Assembly (NCBI GenBank): GCA_003514205.1
Contig: DORQ01000293.1
Location: 6,359-11,784, forward strand
DNA length: 5,426 nt
DNA from: Acidimicrobiaceae bacterium
GTDB lineage: Bacteria; Actinomycetota; Acidimicrobiia; Acidimicrobiales; Microtrichaceae
Direction of reading: 5' to 3'
The translations under genes and the position numbers were made by a program. This document shows positions 1 to 5,426 of this stretch, in pieces; position 1 is the stretch's first letter, and each line of letters begins with the position of its first letter. The notes under the pieces were generated by a model that made no database searches, was not told the origin of the DNA, and saw only the letters and a program-made list of their open reading frames with translations.

Positions 1-552
1 TTGTCTCCGGCACTGTTGGCCGCAGCGATCGCCATCAAGCTGAACGATGGTGGTCCGGTGTTCTTCCGCCAATCGCGGGTCGGAAGGCACGGCAAGCAGT
101 TCACCGTCTTCAAGTTGCGCACCATGGTGCCTGACGCTGAAGCAAAGCTCGATGAGGTGCTTGAGAAGCTCGGAAACCAGCGAGATAGTGTGCTCTTCAA
201 ACTCGAGCGAGACCCACGCCGCACCAAGGTTGGCAGGATTCTTGAGTCGACGAGCTTCGATGAGGTCCCCCAATTGTTCAACGTGTTGAACGGCACGATG
301 AGCTTGGTGGGGCCGCGTCCTGCACTTGCAACTGAGGTTGCGAAGTTCGATGACGAGTTATTGGCCCGCCTGAGTGTTCCTCCTGGGGTTACCGGGCTGT
401 GGCAGGTCGAGGCACGAGACAACCCGTCCTTTAGCGCCTACAAACGCCTCGACCTGTTCTACGTCGAGAATTGGTCGTTGACGCTAGACCTCGTCCTGCT
501 CGTCGAGACGTTCTCCTCGGTTGTGGCACGGATGTCGCGACGCCGCTCATAG
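1..552 (+). CDS. Polyprenyl-phosphate sugar-1-phosphate transferase, C-terminal part (5'-partial)
   Basis: This is the catalytic end of a bacterial sugar transferase (PF02397; WcaJ/WbaP/PglC superfamily). These enzymes transfer a sugar phosphate from a nucleotide sugar to undecaprenyl phosphate at the inner face of the membrane, the first step of exopolysaccharide or O-antigen repeat-unit assembly. Visible in the 183 codons: GPVFFRQ at 18-24, FKLRTM at 37-42, the SFDEVPQL block at 85-92 with the Asp87-Glu88 pair matching the catalytic DE dyad known from PglC, SLVGPRP at 101-107, TGLWQV at 131-136, and a C-terminal DLFYVENWSLTLD segment. The gene is open at base 1, and the first codons (TTG, leucine-rich) are the end of a membrane-associated helix, so the true start lies to the left. 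Large members carry several N-terminal helices and a CoA-binding-like domain; whether this one does cannot be seen. The sugar substrate cannot be predicted. It converges on the lipoprotein gene, with a hairpin between them. Confidence 0.95.
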   Translation: MSPALLAAAIAIKLNDGGPVFFRQSRVGRHGKQFTVFKLRTMVPDAEAKLDEVLEKLGNQRDSVLFKLERDPRRTKVGRILESTSFDEVPQLFNVLNGTMSLVGPRPALATEVAKFDDELLARLSVPPGVTGLWQVEARDNPSFSAYKRLDLFYVENWSLTLDLVLLVETFSSVVARMSRRRS

Positions 553-605
553 CGGTCCCGGAGCGCGGTCGCTTCTCAGGTCGAGCCTGTCGATGGTGAA
601 GCGGC

Positions 606-623
606 GCCAGTCGTGTGACTGGC
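606..623. terminator. Perfect 7-bp hairpin between two convergent genes
   Basis: GCCAGTC (606-612), loop GTGT, GACTGGC (617-623) form a perfect inverted repeat. It lies 53 nt after the sugar transferase stop and 4 nt beyond the lipoprotein stop on the other strand, where a bidirectional terminator would be expected. No T-tract follows on either strand, so a classical intrinsic terminator is not shown; short GC-rich hairpins without a U-run are often proposed as terminators in actinobacteria. The rest of the 553-627 gap holds nothing else I can support. Confidence 0.5.
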
Positions 624-627
624 CTGC

Positions 628-1821
628 TCAGACGGGAGAGAAGATGCAGCTGATCACGATCAGGCCGACTTCAGCCTGAGCTGCCTCGCTTGGGGTGGAG
701 GAGAAGATTGCTGCAAGGGTGGTGGTCGACAAGAGTCGCAGCCGTTCGAACAAGCATCCGGCAGTAGCCTCGGGCAGCCCTGATTTCATGAGCTCAGCAA
801 CAATGTCGGACTTCTTTGCGAACAGCAGAGGATTGATGTTGCTCAAGTCTGTTCCCGGCGGCAGATAAATCTGGCCTGGATCAACTCCTGGCGGTGGTCC
901 AGTCGGCGAACTACTGACCGTGGATGCCAGGATGGGTGAGATCAATAACAGCAGCGTTCCGACTTGCTCGGGTGTCATCGAGGAGAGATCGGCCCCTCCT
1001 GGGAACAGCGCCAGGTTGAGGTTGCCGAGTTTGAGTAGCTCTTGGCGCTGTGGATCGCTCATGCCGCGAAGCACCGCAGCGATGAGAACAGCAAGCTGCT
1101 CAGGATTGAGTTTCGCAAGGTCGAGACTGGCCAGGTTGATACCTGTGAGCGCCTGGGTGGCCTGTGCCGCGCCTGCTGCAGAGGCGGCGGTGAGAAGGGC
1201 CTGCAAATTCGCTACGGCCTCGGGGCCGAGTTTGCCCGCCGCAAGCTGGGCGACCTCAAGTGCCTGCTGGCCAGAAGCAACGATGTCTTTCGCTTGTTGT
1301 AACGCAGCGGTGTAGTCGCCGAGAGGAAGGCTGCCCCCACCGGAACCACTGAATAACGACAGCAGAACCGCAGGGTCCACACAAGGCGAGACGGCAGCAA
1401 GAAGCGCCGCAGTTTGTCCTTCGGTGGGCTGCACCGCATTTGGGCCGAAGAGGCCCGCTGAGAGATCAGCCAGGGCGGGATCAGACTCGATTGCGCCGAG
1501 GACACAGCTGGCCTGATCGGGAGTGAGTCCAAGCGCAGTCAGCCGTCCCAGAACTCCGCCGGTGGCGGCTGCGGGACTCGATTTCGAGGATGTCGAACCA
1601 TCCTCAGGCTCAGTTGTGGCCGTCATCCGAGCCTTTTCCTCACGAGCCATTCGAGCGGCATCGATGAGCCACTGCGGTGGGTTCTTCGGATCGAGCGTGT
1701 TGTCCGCAGCCTCCTGGCTTGATGCGCAGCCAACGAGGGAAGATGCGGCGAACACGCCGAGGGCGGTCGTGAGCGCCAGGGTGCGGATACGCCCGTGACG
1801 AGGATGTGGGCAAGTGGTCAT
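628..1821 (-). CDS. Putative secreted lipoprotein of unknown function with duplicated Cys-pair segments
   Basis: I do not recognise this 397-aa protein. It has a bacterial lipoprotein signal: an Arg-containing n-region (R8, R11, R13), a hydrophobic stretch at about 14-27, and the lipobox LVGC with the lipidated cysteine at 32. It should therefore be anchored on the outer face of the cytoplasmic membrane. A linker rich in Ser, Thr and Glu (about 60-88) follows. Residues 92-150 hold LTALGLTPDQASC (Cys106) and a second Cys147; the C-terminus repeats the plan with LMKSGLPEATAGC (Cys356) and Cys392. Apart from Cys4 in the signal peptide and the lipobox, these four are the only cysteines, which suggests two disulfides. 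Between them lie Ala/Leu-rich helices with two similar blocks around PEQ motifs at 240-242 and 284-286, and a Pro/Gly linker at about 308-325. Similar xxGLTxxQAxC-type segments occur in many uncharacterised actinobacterial secreted proteins (from memory). The ATG at 1821 is supported by a GGAG 9 nt upstream and by the good signal peptide that follows. Confidence 0.8.
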   Translation of the reverse strand: MTTCPHPRHGRIRTLALTTALGVFAASSLVGCASSQEAADNTLDPKNPPQWLIDAARMAREEKARMTATTEPEDGSTSSKSSPAAATGGVLGRLTALGLTPDQASCVLGAIESDPALADLSAGLFGPNAVQPTEGQTAALLAAVSPCVDPAVLLSLFSGSGGGSLPLGDYTAALQQAKDIVASGQQALEVAQLAAGKLGPEAVANLQALLTAASAAGAAQATQALTGINLASLDLAKLNPEQLAVLIAAVLRGMSDPQRQELLKLGNLNLALFPGGADLSSMTPEQVGTLLLLISPILASTVSSSPTGPPPGVDPGQIYLPPGTDLSNINPLLFAKKSDIVAELMKSGLPEATAGCLFERLRLLSTTTLAAIFSSTPSEAAQAEVGLIVISCIFSPV

Positions 1822-1830
1822 GCGGTGCGG

Positions 1831-1834
1831 CTCC
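1831..1834 (-). promoter_or_regulatory. Ribosome binding site of the lipoprotein gene
   Basis: On the minus strand GGAG lies 9 nt before the ATG at 1821. It supports this start over later ones, which would also cut into the signal peptide. Confidence 0.55.
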
Positions 1835-1858
1835 GAAGCTGCGAGATTCGTGTGGATT

Positions 1859-1925
1859 CGATCTGAGAAATTGTGACTCGGTACAGCTAACAGTGTCTCA
1901 TGCCTTGAGGGTACCTATCAGATCG
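1859..1925. repeat. 8-bp inverted repeat in the divergent promoter region
   Basis: CGATCTGA (1859-1866) and its perfect reverse complement TCAGATCG (1918-1925) flank 51 nt in the gap between the divergently transcribed lipoprotein and transporter genes. This could be a split operator or coincidence. I found no recognisable iron-box (IdeR/DtxR-like) or other named operator in the gap. Confidence 0.3.
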
Positions 1926-1955
1926 GGTCAGGGATAGATGGAGAATCATATGAAC

Positions 1956-1961
1956 TAGCCT
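1956..1961 (+). promoter_or_regulatory. Possible -10 element for a leaderless transporter mRNA
   Basis: TAGCCT fits the actinobacterial TANNNT -10 pattern and ends 6 nt before the ATG at 1968, the spacing at which transcription would start on the A of the start codon. No Shine-Dalgarno sequence lies at normal distance: the nearest GGAG (1940-1943) is 24 nt away. An in-frame TAG at 1956-1958 rules out an upstream start. I see no convincing -35 hexamer, which is common for such promoters. Confidence 0.35.
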
Positions 1962-1967
1962 GTCGGC

Positions 1968-2657
1968 ATGAGCAGACTTCCCCACGGGCTTGAACGCCAT
2001 ACGGCCCACCGAAGCGGCTGGTTGCGCGCCGCAGTATTGGGAGCCAATGACGGAATCGTGTCGACTGCCTCCCTCATGGTGGGTATCGCTGCAGCGAAAA
2101 CCAGCACAGGGGTGGTAGTCGCGACGGGTGTTGCAGCTCTCGCTGCGGGGGCCCTGTCAATGGCAGTTGGCGAATACATCTCGGTCAGCACTCAGCGGGA
2201 TACCGAACGCGCCGATCGGGCCAAAGAGGAACATGAGCTTGAGCACTTTCCGGAGGAGGAATTGCAGGAGCTCACCTCGATCTATCAACGACGCGGGTTG
2301 AACGCAACGTTGGCGCACGAGGTAGCGGTCGCCCTGACAGAGGCCGACTCGCTCGGAACGCACCTGCGTGACGAGCTTGGCATCACAGATTCAAATCAGG
2401 CACGGCCCTTGCAGGCAGCAGGCTCGGCTGCGATTTCATTCTCGATCGGCGCGGCGATTGCGGTGATCGCAGGACTCGCGGGTCAGATCTGGGTCATTGC
2501 GCTGGTCAGCTTGATCGCGCTTGGACTTCTTGGGGCCATCGGCGCCCGTCTTGCCGGCGCAAGTCTGGTAGTCGGAGCGGCTCGAGTTGTTGCGGGAAGT
2601 GCTGTGGCACTCATCGTGACGTTCGCTCTTGGCCGTTTGCTAGGAACCACGATCTAG
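1968..2657 (+). CDS. VIT/CCC1-family Fe2+/Mn2+ transporter
   Basis: This 229-aa membrane protein belongs to the vacuolar iron transporter family (VIT1/CCC1, PF01988), which moves Fe2+ or Mn2+ out of the cytoplasm, in exchange for protons in characterised members. The N-terminus has HRSGWLRAAVLGANDGIVST (residues 14-33), the family signature in helix 1 with Asp28. Helix 2 carries AGALSMAVGEYISVSTQRD (60-78) with Met65 and Glu69; the Asp and Met/Glu positions line the metal pathway in characterised relatives. A cytoplasmic segment at about 75-140 is rich in glutamate (Glu80, 87, 88, 90, 92, 96, 97, 98) and matches the metal-binding domain between helices 2 and 3. Three more helices follow at about 148-170, 173-195 and 203-225, giving the usual five. 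The length is normal and there is no fused ferritin-like domain. The ATG at 1968 is the only sensible start because of a stop codon 9-12 nt upstream. In bacteria the likely role is relief of iron or manganese excess; the metal is inferred from the family. Confidence 0.93.
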   Translation: MSRLPHGLERHTAHRSGWLRAAVLGANDGIVSTASLMVGIAAAKTSTGVVVATGVAALAAGALSMAVGEYISVSTQRDTERADRAKEEHELEHFPEEELQELTSIYQRRGLNATLAHEVAVALTEADSLGTHLRDELGITDSNQARPLQAAGSAAISFSIGAAIAVIAGLAGQIWVIALVSLIALGLLGAIGARLAGASLVVGAARVVAGSAVALIVTFALGRLLGTTI

Positions 2658-4276
2658 CCGGAGACCCGAAACCGCCGACTATGCCAGCCGGTGGCACCAT
2701 CGGGGGCCACTGGCCGTCGTTGCTCGGTTTGAGTAGCGCCCGTCTTGTCGGTTGCTCGGACGCGAACCTCGTGCTCGCCTGGGGCCGCATCCTTCCAGAC
2801 GTAGCTCCACTGTCGCCACGCGTCGACAGTGACCTCGGTGGATAACGAGGTCTTCATCCAGGGCCCGTCATCGATGCTGATCTCGACACCGGAAATACCA
2901 CGATGCTGGGACCACGCGACACCTGCGATCACAACATCACCCGGCGGAACCTCCGATTCCCGAGGGACATCTATTCGAGACTGGGTCTTGATGGGGCCTT
3001 CTTTCGACCATCCTTTGTCCATCCAATAGCCGTCGAAGTCATCCCACCCTGTCAGCGCGATCTCCGTGACCCACTTGGTGGCCGAGACATAGCCATACAA
3101 TCCCGGGACCACGATTCTCGCCGGGAAGCCGTGGTCTACTGGCAGAGGCTCACCGTTCATGCCGAGCGCAACCAAAGCATCTCGACCATCAAGGGCGAGT
3201 TCGGTTGGGAATCCGCAGGTCCAACCGTCATGGGAGGTCATCGCAACCTGTTCAGCTCCGGGGGCCAATCCTGCCTCCTCAAGAAGTTCCGCCAGCGGCA
3301 CACCGAGAAACACCGCAGTGGAGATGAGGTCGCCTCCCACCTCATTGGACACGCAACAGAGCGTCATCACTCGTTCGACGATGTGACGGTCGAGGAGGTC
3401 CTGGTAGGAGAGTGAGAGCTCAGAATCTACCCTTCCGGTGATGTTCAGGCGCCACGTATCGACGTCAACTCGTGGTGCGCCGAAGGGGACGGTGTCGATC
3501 CGGTACCAACGGTCAATGGGGGTGATAAACGGTTCGACGCCGTTACCGATGGAGGCTGATCCGGGCAGCACCGGAGGACCATCAGCGGTACCGGGAATCA
3601 GCTGCGGAAGGCCGCGCCCGACCCGTGCACGAGCGGTCGAGGTGCTTGAGCGTTCAATGCTCGAATTCACTGCTGCTGCAGCGACCCCTGCTGCGGAGAT
3701 GGCCCCGGCCTTCACGAAGAAGGAGCGACGATCAACGCCGGAGTCCCACCTCCGAGGTGTGGGCATCGGCGTCGGAGCGACAGAAAACACTGGAGTGTCT
3801 GATTGTTGAGGAGCCTCCTTGGTGAACCACAACAGGAAGGCTCCGGCAGCCACCCCAGCGCCCAGGCAACCGAGAACATCGCCGAACTGGGGGTCCTTGC
3901 CAGTGAGCGCAATCAGTACACCAATCGCTACGAAGGCGGTAACTGCCCCGAGCAGAACGGCGGGCCGATGGCTATTTCTCTTGATGAGTAGCGCTCCCAG
4001 CCCGGCAATCACAGCGAACATGCAGAGACCGAGGACCACCTTGTCAGCGGTCCCAAACGCTGAGATCGCGAATTCCTTGAGCCATCGGGGGACGTTGTCA
4101 ACCACTCGACGTCCGACGATCGCCATTGGGGAACTACCGTCACTCAGTGTTGCTACGAGAGCTCCGACTGCGAGGCTTGAGGCAGTCGCGATCACGCTGG
4201 CAGCGGCTGCAGTTCGTGTCGGCAGCGAACGATGCGCTGGCACTGGTGAGGGCGCAGGCGGGGGAGTGAAGGTCAC
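2654..4276 (-). CDS. Membrane-anchored molybdopterin-dependent oxidoreductase (sulfite oxidase fold)
   Basis: With GTG at 4276 the protein has 540 residues. Four hydrophobic helices lie at about 24-45, 79-98, 105-125 and 131-151. A twin-arginine motif DRRSFFVK follows at 182-189, then a weak Ala/Gly-rich helix at 191-204 with several arginines behind it (209, 216, 218, 221). The sulfite-oxidase molybdopterin domain (PF00174) spans about 250-410: MTLCCVSNEVGG at 304-315 holds the expected molybdenum-ligating cysteine (Cys308 by position; Cys307 adjacent), and GEPLPVDHGFPARIVVPG is at 375-392, with KW at 401-402. The C-terminal domain (about 434-538) looks like the Ig-like Mo-co dimerisation domain. 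The catalytic part should face outside the membrane. The family's redox substrate is generally unknown, and no haem domain or partner cytochrome is encoded here. The start is chosen because the GTG lies 4 nt after the gcvP stop and the N-terminus then fits the family; the frame stays open a further 108 codons inside gcvP, but that stretch reads as non-protein. No clear Shine-Dalgarno is seen, so translational coupling to gcvP is likely. Confidence 0.9.
   Translation of the reverse strand: MTFTPPPAPSPVPAHRSLPTRTAAAASVIATASSLAVGALVATLSDGSSPMAIVGRRVVDNVPRWLKEFAISAFGTADKVVLGLCMFAVIAGLGALLIKRNSHRPAVLLGAVTAFVAIGVLIALTGKDPQFGDVLGCLGAGVAAGAFLLWFTKEAPQQSDTPVFSVAPTPMPTPRRWDSGVDRRSFFVKAGAISAAGVAAAAVNSSIERSSTSTARARVGRGLPQLIPGTADGPPVLPGSASIGNGVEPFITPIDRWYRIDTVPFGAPRVDVDTWRLNITGRVDSELSLSYQDLLDRHIVERVMTLCCVSNEVGGDLISTAVFLGVPLAELLEEAGLAPGAEQVAMTSHDGWTCGFPTELALDGRDALVALGMNGEPLPVDHGFPARIVVPGLYGYVSATKWVTEIALTGWDDFDGYWMDKGWSKEGPIKTQSRIDVPRESEVPPGDVVIAGVAWSQHRGISGVEISIDDGPWMKTSLSTEVTVDAWRQWSYVWKDAAPGEHEVRVRATDKTGATQTEQRRPVAPDGATGWHSRRFRVSG
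2687..2714 (+). terminator. Possible hairpin ending the transporter transcript, inside the opposing gene
   Basis: GCCGGTGGC (2687-2695) and GCCACTGGC (2706-2714) can form a 9-bp stem with one G·U pair and a 10-nt loop, starting 30 nt after the transporter stop. In the opposite-strand RNA the G·U becomes a C·A mismatch, so the hairpin is stronger in the transporter transcript. There is no U-tract. The sequence also encodes the molybdoenzyme's C-terminus, so the repeat may be coincidental. Confidence 0.25.
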
Positions 4277-4280
4277 CCCA

Positions 4281-5426
4281 TCATTCTGACGCAAAGGCCT
4301 CCGGGGGCGGACAAGAACACACCAAGTTTCTGTCACCGTAAGAATTGTCGATGCGGCTGACGGGGGGCCAGTACTTGTTCTGGCGGAGCGAGGCAATGGG
4401 GTACGCCGCGGTCTCACGGGAGTATGGACGGGTCCATTCGTTAGCGGTGACGTCTGCGGCTGGGTGAGGTGCGCCTCGTAGTGGGCTTTCCTCTGCAGTC
4501 CAGACGCCTGCTGCAACCTGATCGATCTCGGCTCGGATCGCTGCCATTGCATCGCAGAATCGATCGAGTTCGGCCAATGGCTCGGATTCCGTTGGTTCAA
4601 TCATGAGCGTGCCAGCCACTGGGAACGACATCGTTGGCGCGTGGAAGCCGTAGTCGATCAACCGCTTTGCGATGTCCTCCGCCGAGATGCCGGTCGCCTT
4701 CTCTAGCGGTCGGATGTCGATGATGCATTCGTGCGCCACACGACCATTCGCTCCGGTGTAGAGAATGGGGAAGTGGGTGCTGAGGCGAGTCGCCAAGTAA
4801 TTTGCGCTGAGAATTGCACATCGAGTGGCCTCGGTCAGGCCATCAGGGCCCATGAGGGCGATATAGGCCCACGAGATCGGCAGGATCGAGGCAGAACCCC
4901 AGGGCGCTGCCGAAACGGCACCGAGGGGCGAATCCGCGGCGGAGCATTGGACCACGCTGTGGCCAGGGAGGAATGGGGCAAGATGCGATTTCACTCCGAT
5001 TGGGCCAACTCCAGGTCCGCCGCCGCCATGTGGAATGCAGAAGGTTTTGTGAAGGTTGAGGTGGCTCACGTCGGAGCCAATGAGCCCAGGCTTTGCCAGT
5101 CCGACGAGGGCGTTCATGTTCGCGCCATCCAGGTAGACCTGGCCCCCATGGGAGTGAATGACTTCACAAATCTCCACGATCGCTTCCTCGAAGACCCCGT
5201 GAGTGGAGGGATAGGTAATCATCAATGCTGCCAGTTCGGCACTGTGCTTGTTGGCCTTGGCTGACAGGTCCTCAAGATCGACGTTTCCTGCTGTATCGCA
5301 GGCCACAACTACAACCCGCATGCCAACCATGACTGCCGAAGCTGCATTGGTTCCGTGAGCCGAGGCCGGGATCAGGCACACGTCGCGTTGTTCCCCACGA
5401 GATTCGTGATATGCCGCAATGGCCAA
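4281..5426 (-). CDS. gcvP: Glycine dehydrogenase (aminomethyl-transferring), P-protein, C-terminal part (5'-partial)
   Basis: These are the last 381 codons of the P-protein of the glycine cleavage system. This cytoplasmic PLP enzyme decarboxylates glycine and passes the aminomethyl group to the lipoamide of the H-protein. Visible landmarks, numbered from the window edge: [14 protein letters not shown] at 18-31, LDGANMNA at 99-106 with Asp100 expected to bind the PLP ring nitrogen, the PLP-lysine motif [18 protein letters not shown] at 122-139 with Lys127, FLPGH at 152-156, and the typical end [14 protein letters not shown] at 365-378. The usual AHGTNPASA is AHGTNAASA here, a mild change. Full-length proteins are about 950 aa, so roughly 60% lies beyond the right edge; the first visible codon (TTG) is internal leucine. 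The reading frame is intact to the TGA at 4281-4283. Genes for the T, H and L proteins are not in the window. The molybdoenzyme gene follows after 4 nt, suggesting co-transcription. Confidence 0.97.
   Translation of the reverse strand: MAIAAYHESRGEQRDVCLIPASAHGTNAASAVMVGMRVVVVACDTAGNVDLEDLSAKANKHSAELAALMITYPSTHGVFEEAIVEICEVIHSHGGQVYLDGANMNALVGLAKPGLIGSDVSHLNLHKTFCIPHGGGGPGVGPIGVKSHLAPFLPGHSVVQCSAADSPLGAVSAAPWGSASILPISWAYIALMGPDGLTEATRCAILSANYLATRLSTHFPILYTGANGRVAHECIIDIRPLEKATGISAEDIAKRLIDYGFHAPTMSFPVAGTLMIEPTESEPLAELDRFCDAMAAIRAEIDQVAAGVWTAEESPLRGAPHPAADVTANEWTRPYSRETAAYPIASLRQNKYWPPVSRIDNSYGDRNLVCSCPPPEAFASE

Larger units (their letters stand above)
1822..1967. other. Divergent intergenic region
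   Basis: This 146-bp gap must hold the promoters of the lipoprotein gene (leftward) and the metal transporter gene (rightward). Apart from the GGAG, the TAGCCT and the inverted repeat listed separately, I see no named operator, riboswitch or RNA. A six-codon ATG frame at 1938-1958 ends at the TAG just before the transporter start. It is preceded by no clear ribosome site and is probably chance. Confidence 0.6.

Noticed and set aside
1..3. TTG as the real start of the sugar transferase
   Set aside because: The sequence is cut at base 1 and the protein begins within a membrane-associated helix normally preceded by more residues, so this is an internal leucine codon.
561..574. Small stem GAGCG/CGCTT after the sugar transferase
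   Set aside because: Only 4-5 bp including a wobble pair and no T-run; the perfect 7-bp hairpin at 606-623 is a better terminator candidate.
920..1315. 131-codon open frame on the + strand
   Set aside because: It is antisense to the lipoprotein gene. The minus-strand frame has a lipobox, a ribosome site and paired cysteines; this one has only Ala/Ser/Arg-rich composition.
1938..1958. Six-codon frame just before the transporter, possible leader peptide
   Set aside because: It is very short, has no regulatory amino-acid pattern and no paired RNA structure that I could see; probably chance.
2903..3415. 170-codon open frame on the + strand
   Set aside because: It is antisense to the conserved catalytic and C-terminal domains of the molybdoenzyme, has no ribosome site that stands out, and its translation resembles no protein family.
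4277..4600. The 108-codon upstream extension of the molybdoenzyme frame
   Set aside because: It lies wholly inside the well-conserved gcvP coding sequence in another frame, reads as low-complexity Arg/Pro/Thr/Ser protein, and precedes a good family-like N-terminus at the GTG.
4731..5264. 177-codon open frame on the + strand
   Set aside because: It is antisense to gcvP, whose translation matches the family throughout; a frame shadow in GC-rich DNA.

Overview
The window looks like chromosomal DNA from an actinobacterium. It is moderately GC-rich (by eye, not counted), and the proteins are alanine-rich with a high-GC codon style. The VIT-type transporter, the multi-helix molybdopterin oxidoreductase and the Cys-containing lipoprotein all resemble actinobacterial families. 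Acidimicrobiia is my best guess for the class, but this rests on protein style only and is not proven.

Layout from left to right. (1) 1-552, + strand: the C-terminal catalytic part of a membrane sugar-1-phosphate transferase that starts before the window. (2) 553-627: a short convergent gap with a perfect 7-bp hairpin, probably a shared terminator. (3) 628-1821, - strand: an unrecognised 397-aa lipoprotein with two paired-cysteine segments. (4) 1822-1967: a 146-bp divergent promoter region with an 8-bp inverted repeat. (5) 1968-2657, + strand: a VIT/CCC1-type Fe2+/Mn2+ transporter, possibly translated from a leaderless mRNA. (6) 2654-4276, - strand: a membrane-anchored sulfite-oxidase-fold molybdoenzyme whose stop codon shares a CTAG with the transporter's stop. 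(7) 4281-5426, - strand: the C-terminal 381 codons of glycine dehydrogenase (GcvP), running off the right edge.

The last two genes run in the same direction with 4 nt between them and are probably co-transcribed, gcvP first. The other genes are in opposing orientations and show no obvious shared pathway: envelope polysaccharide priming, a secreted lipoprotein, metal transport, an exported molybdoenzyme and one-carbon/glycine metabolism. I see no mobile element, CRISPR array, tRNA, rRNA or phage gene, and no convincing new multi-gene system. The points most worth a second look are the molybdoenzyme's architecture (four helices before an internal twin-arginine motif), the duplicated Cys-pair organisation of the lipoprotein, and the tight gene junctions.
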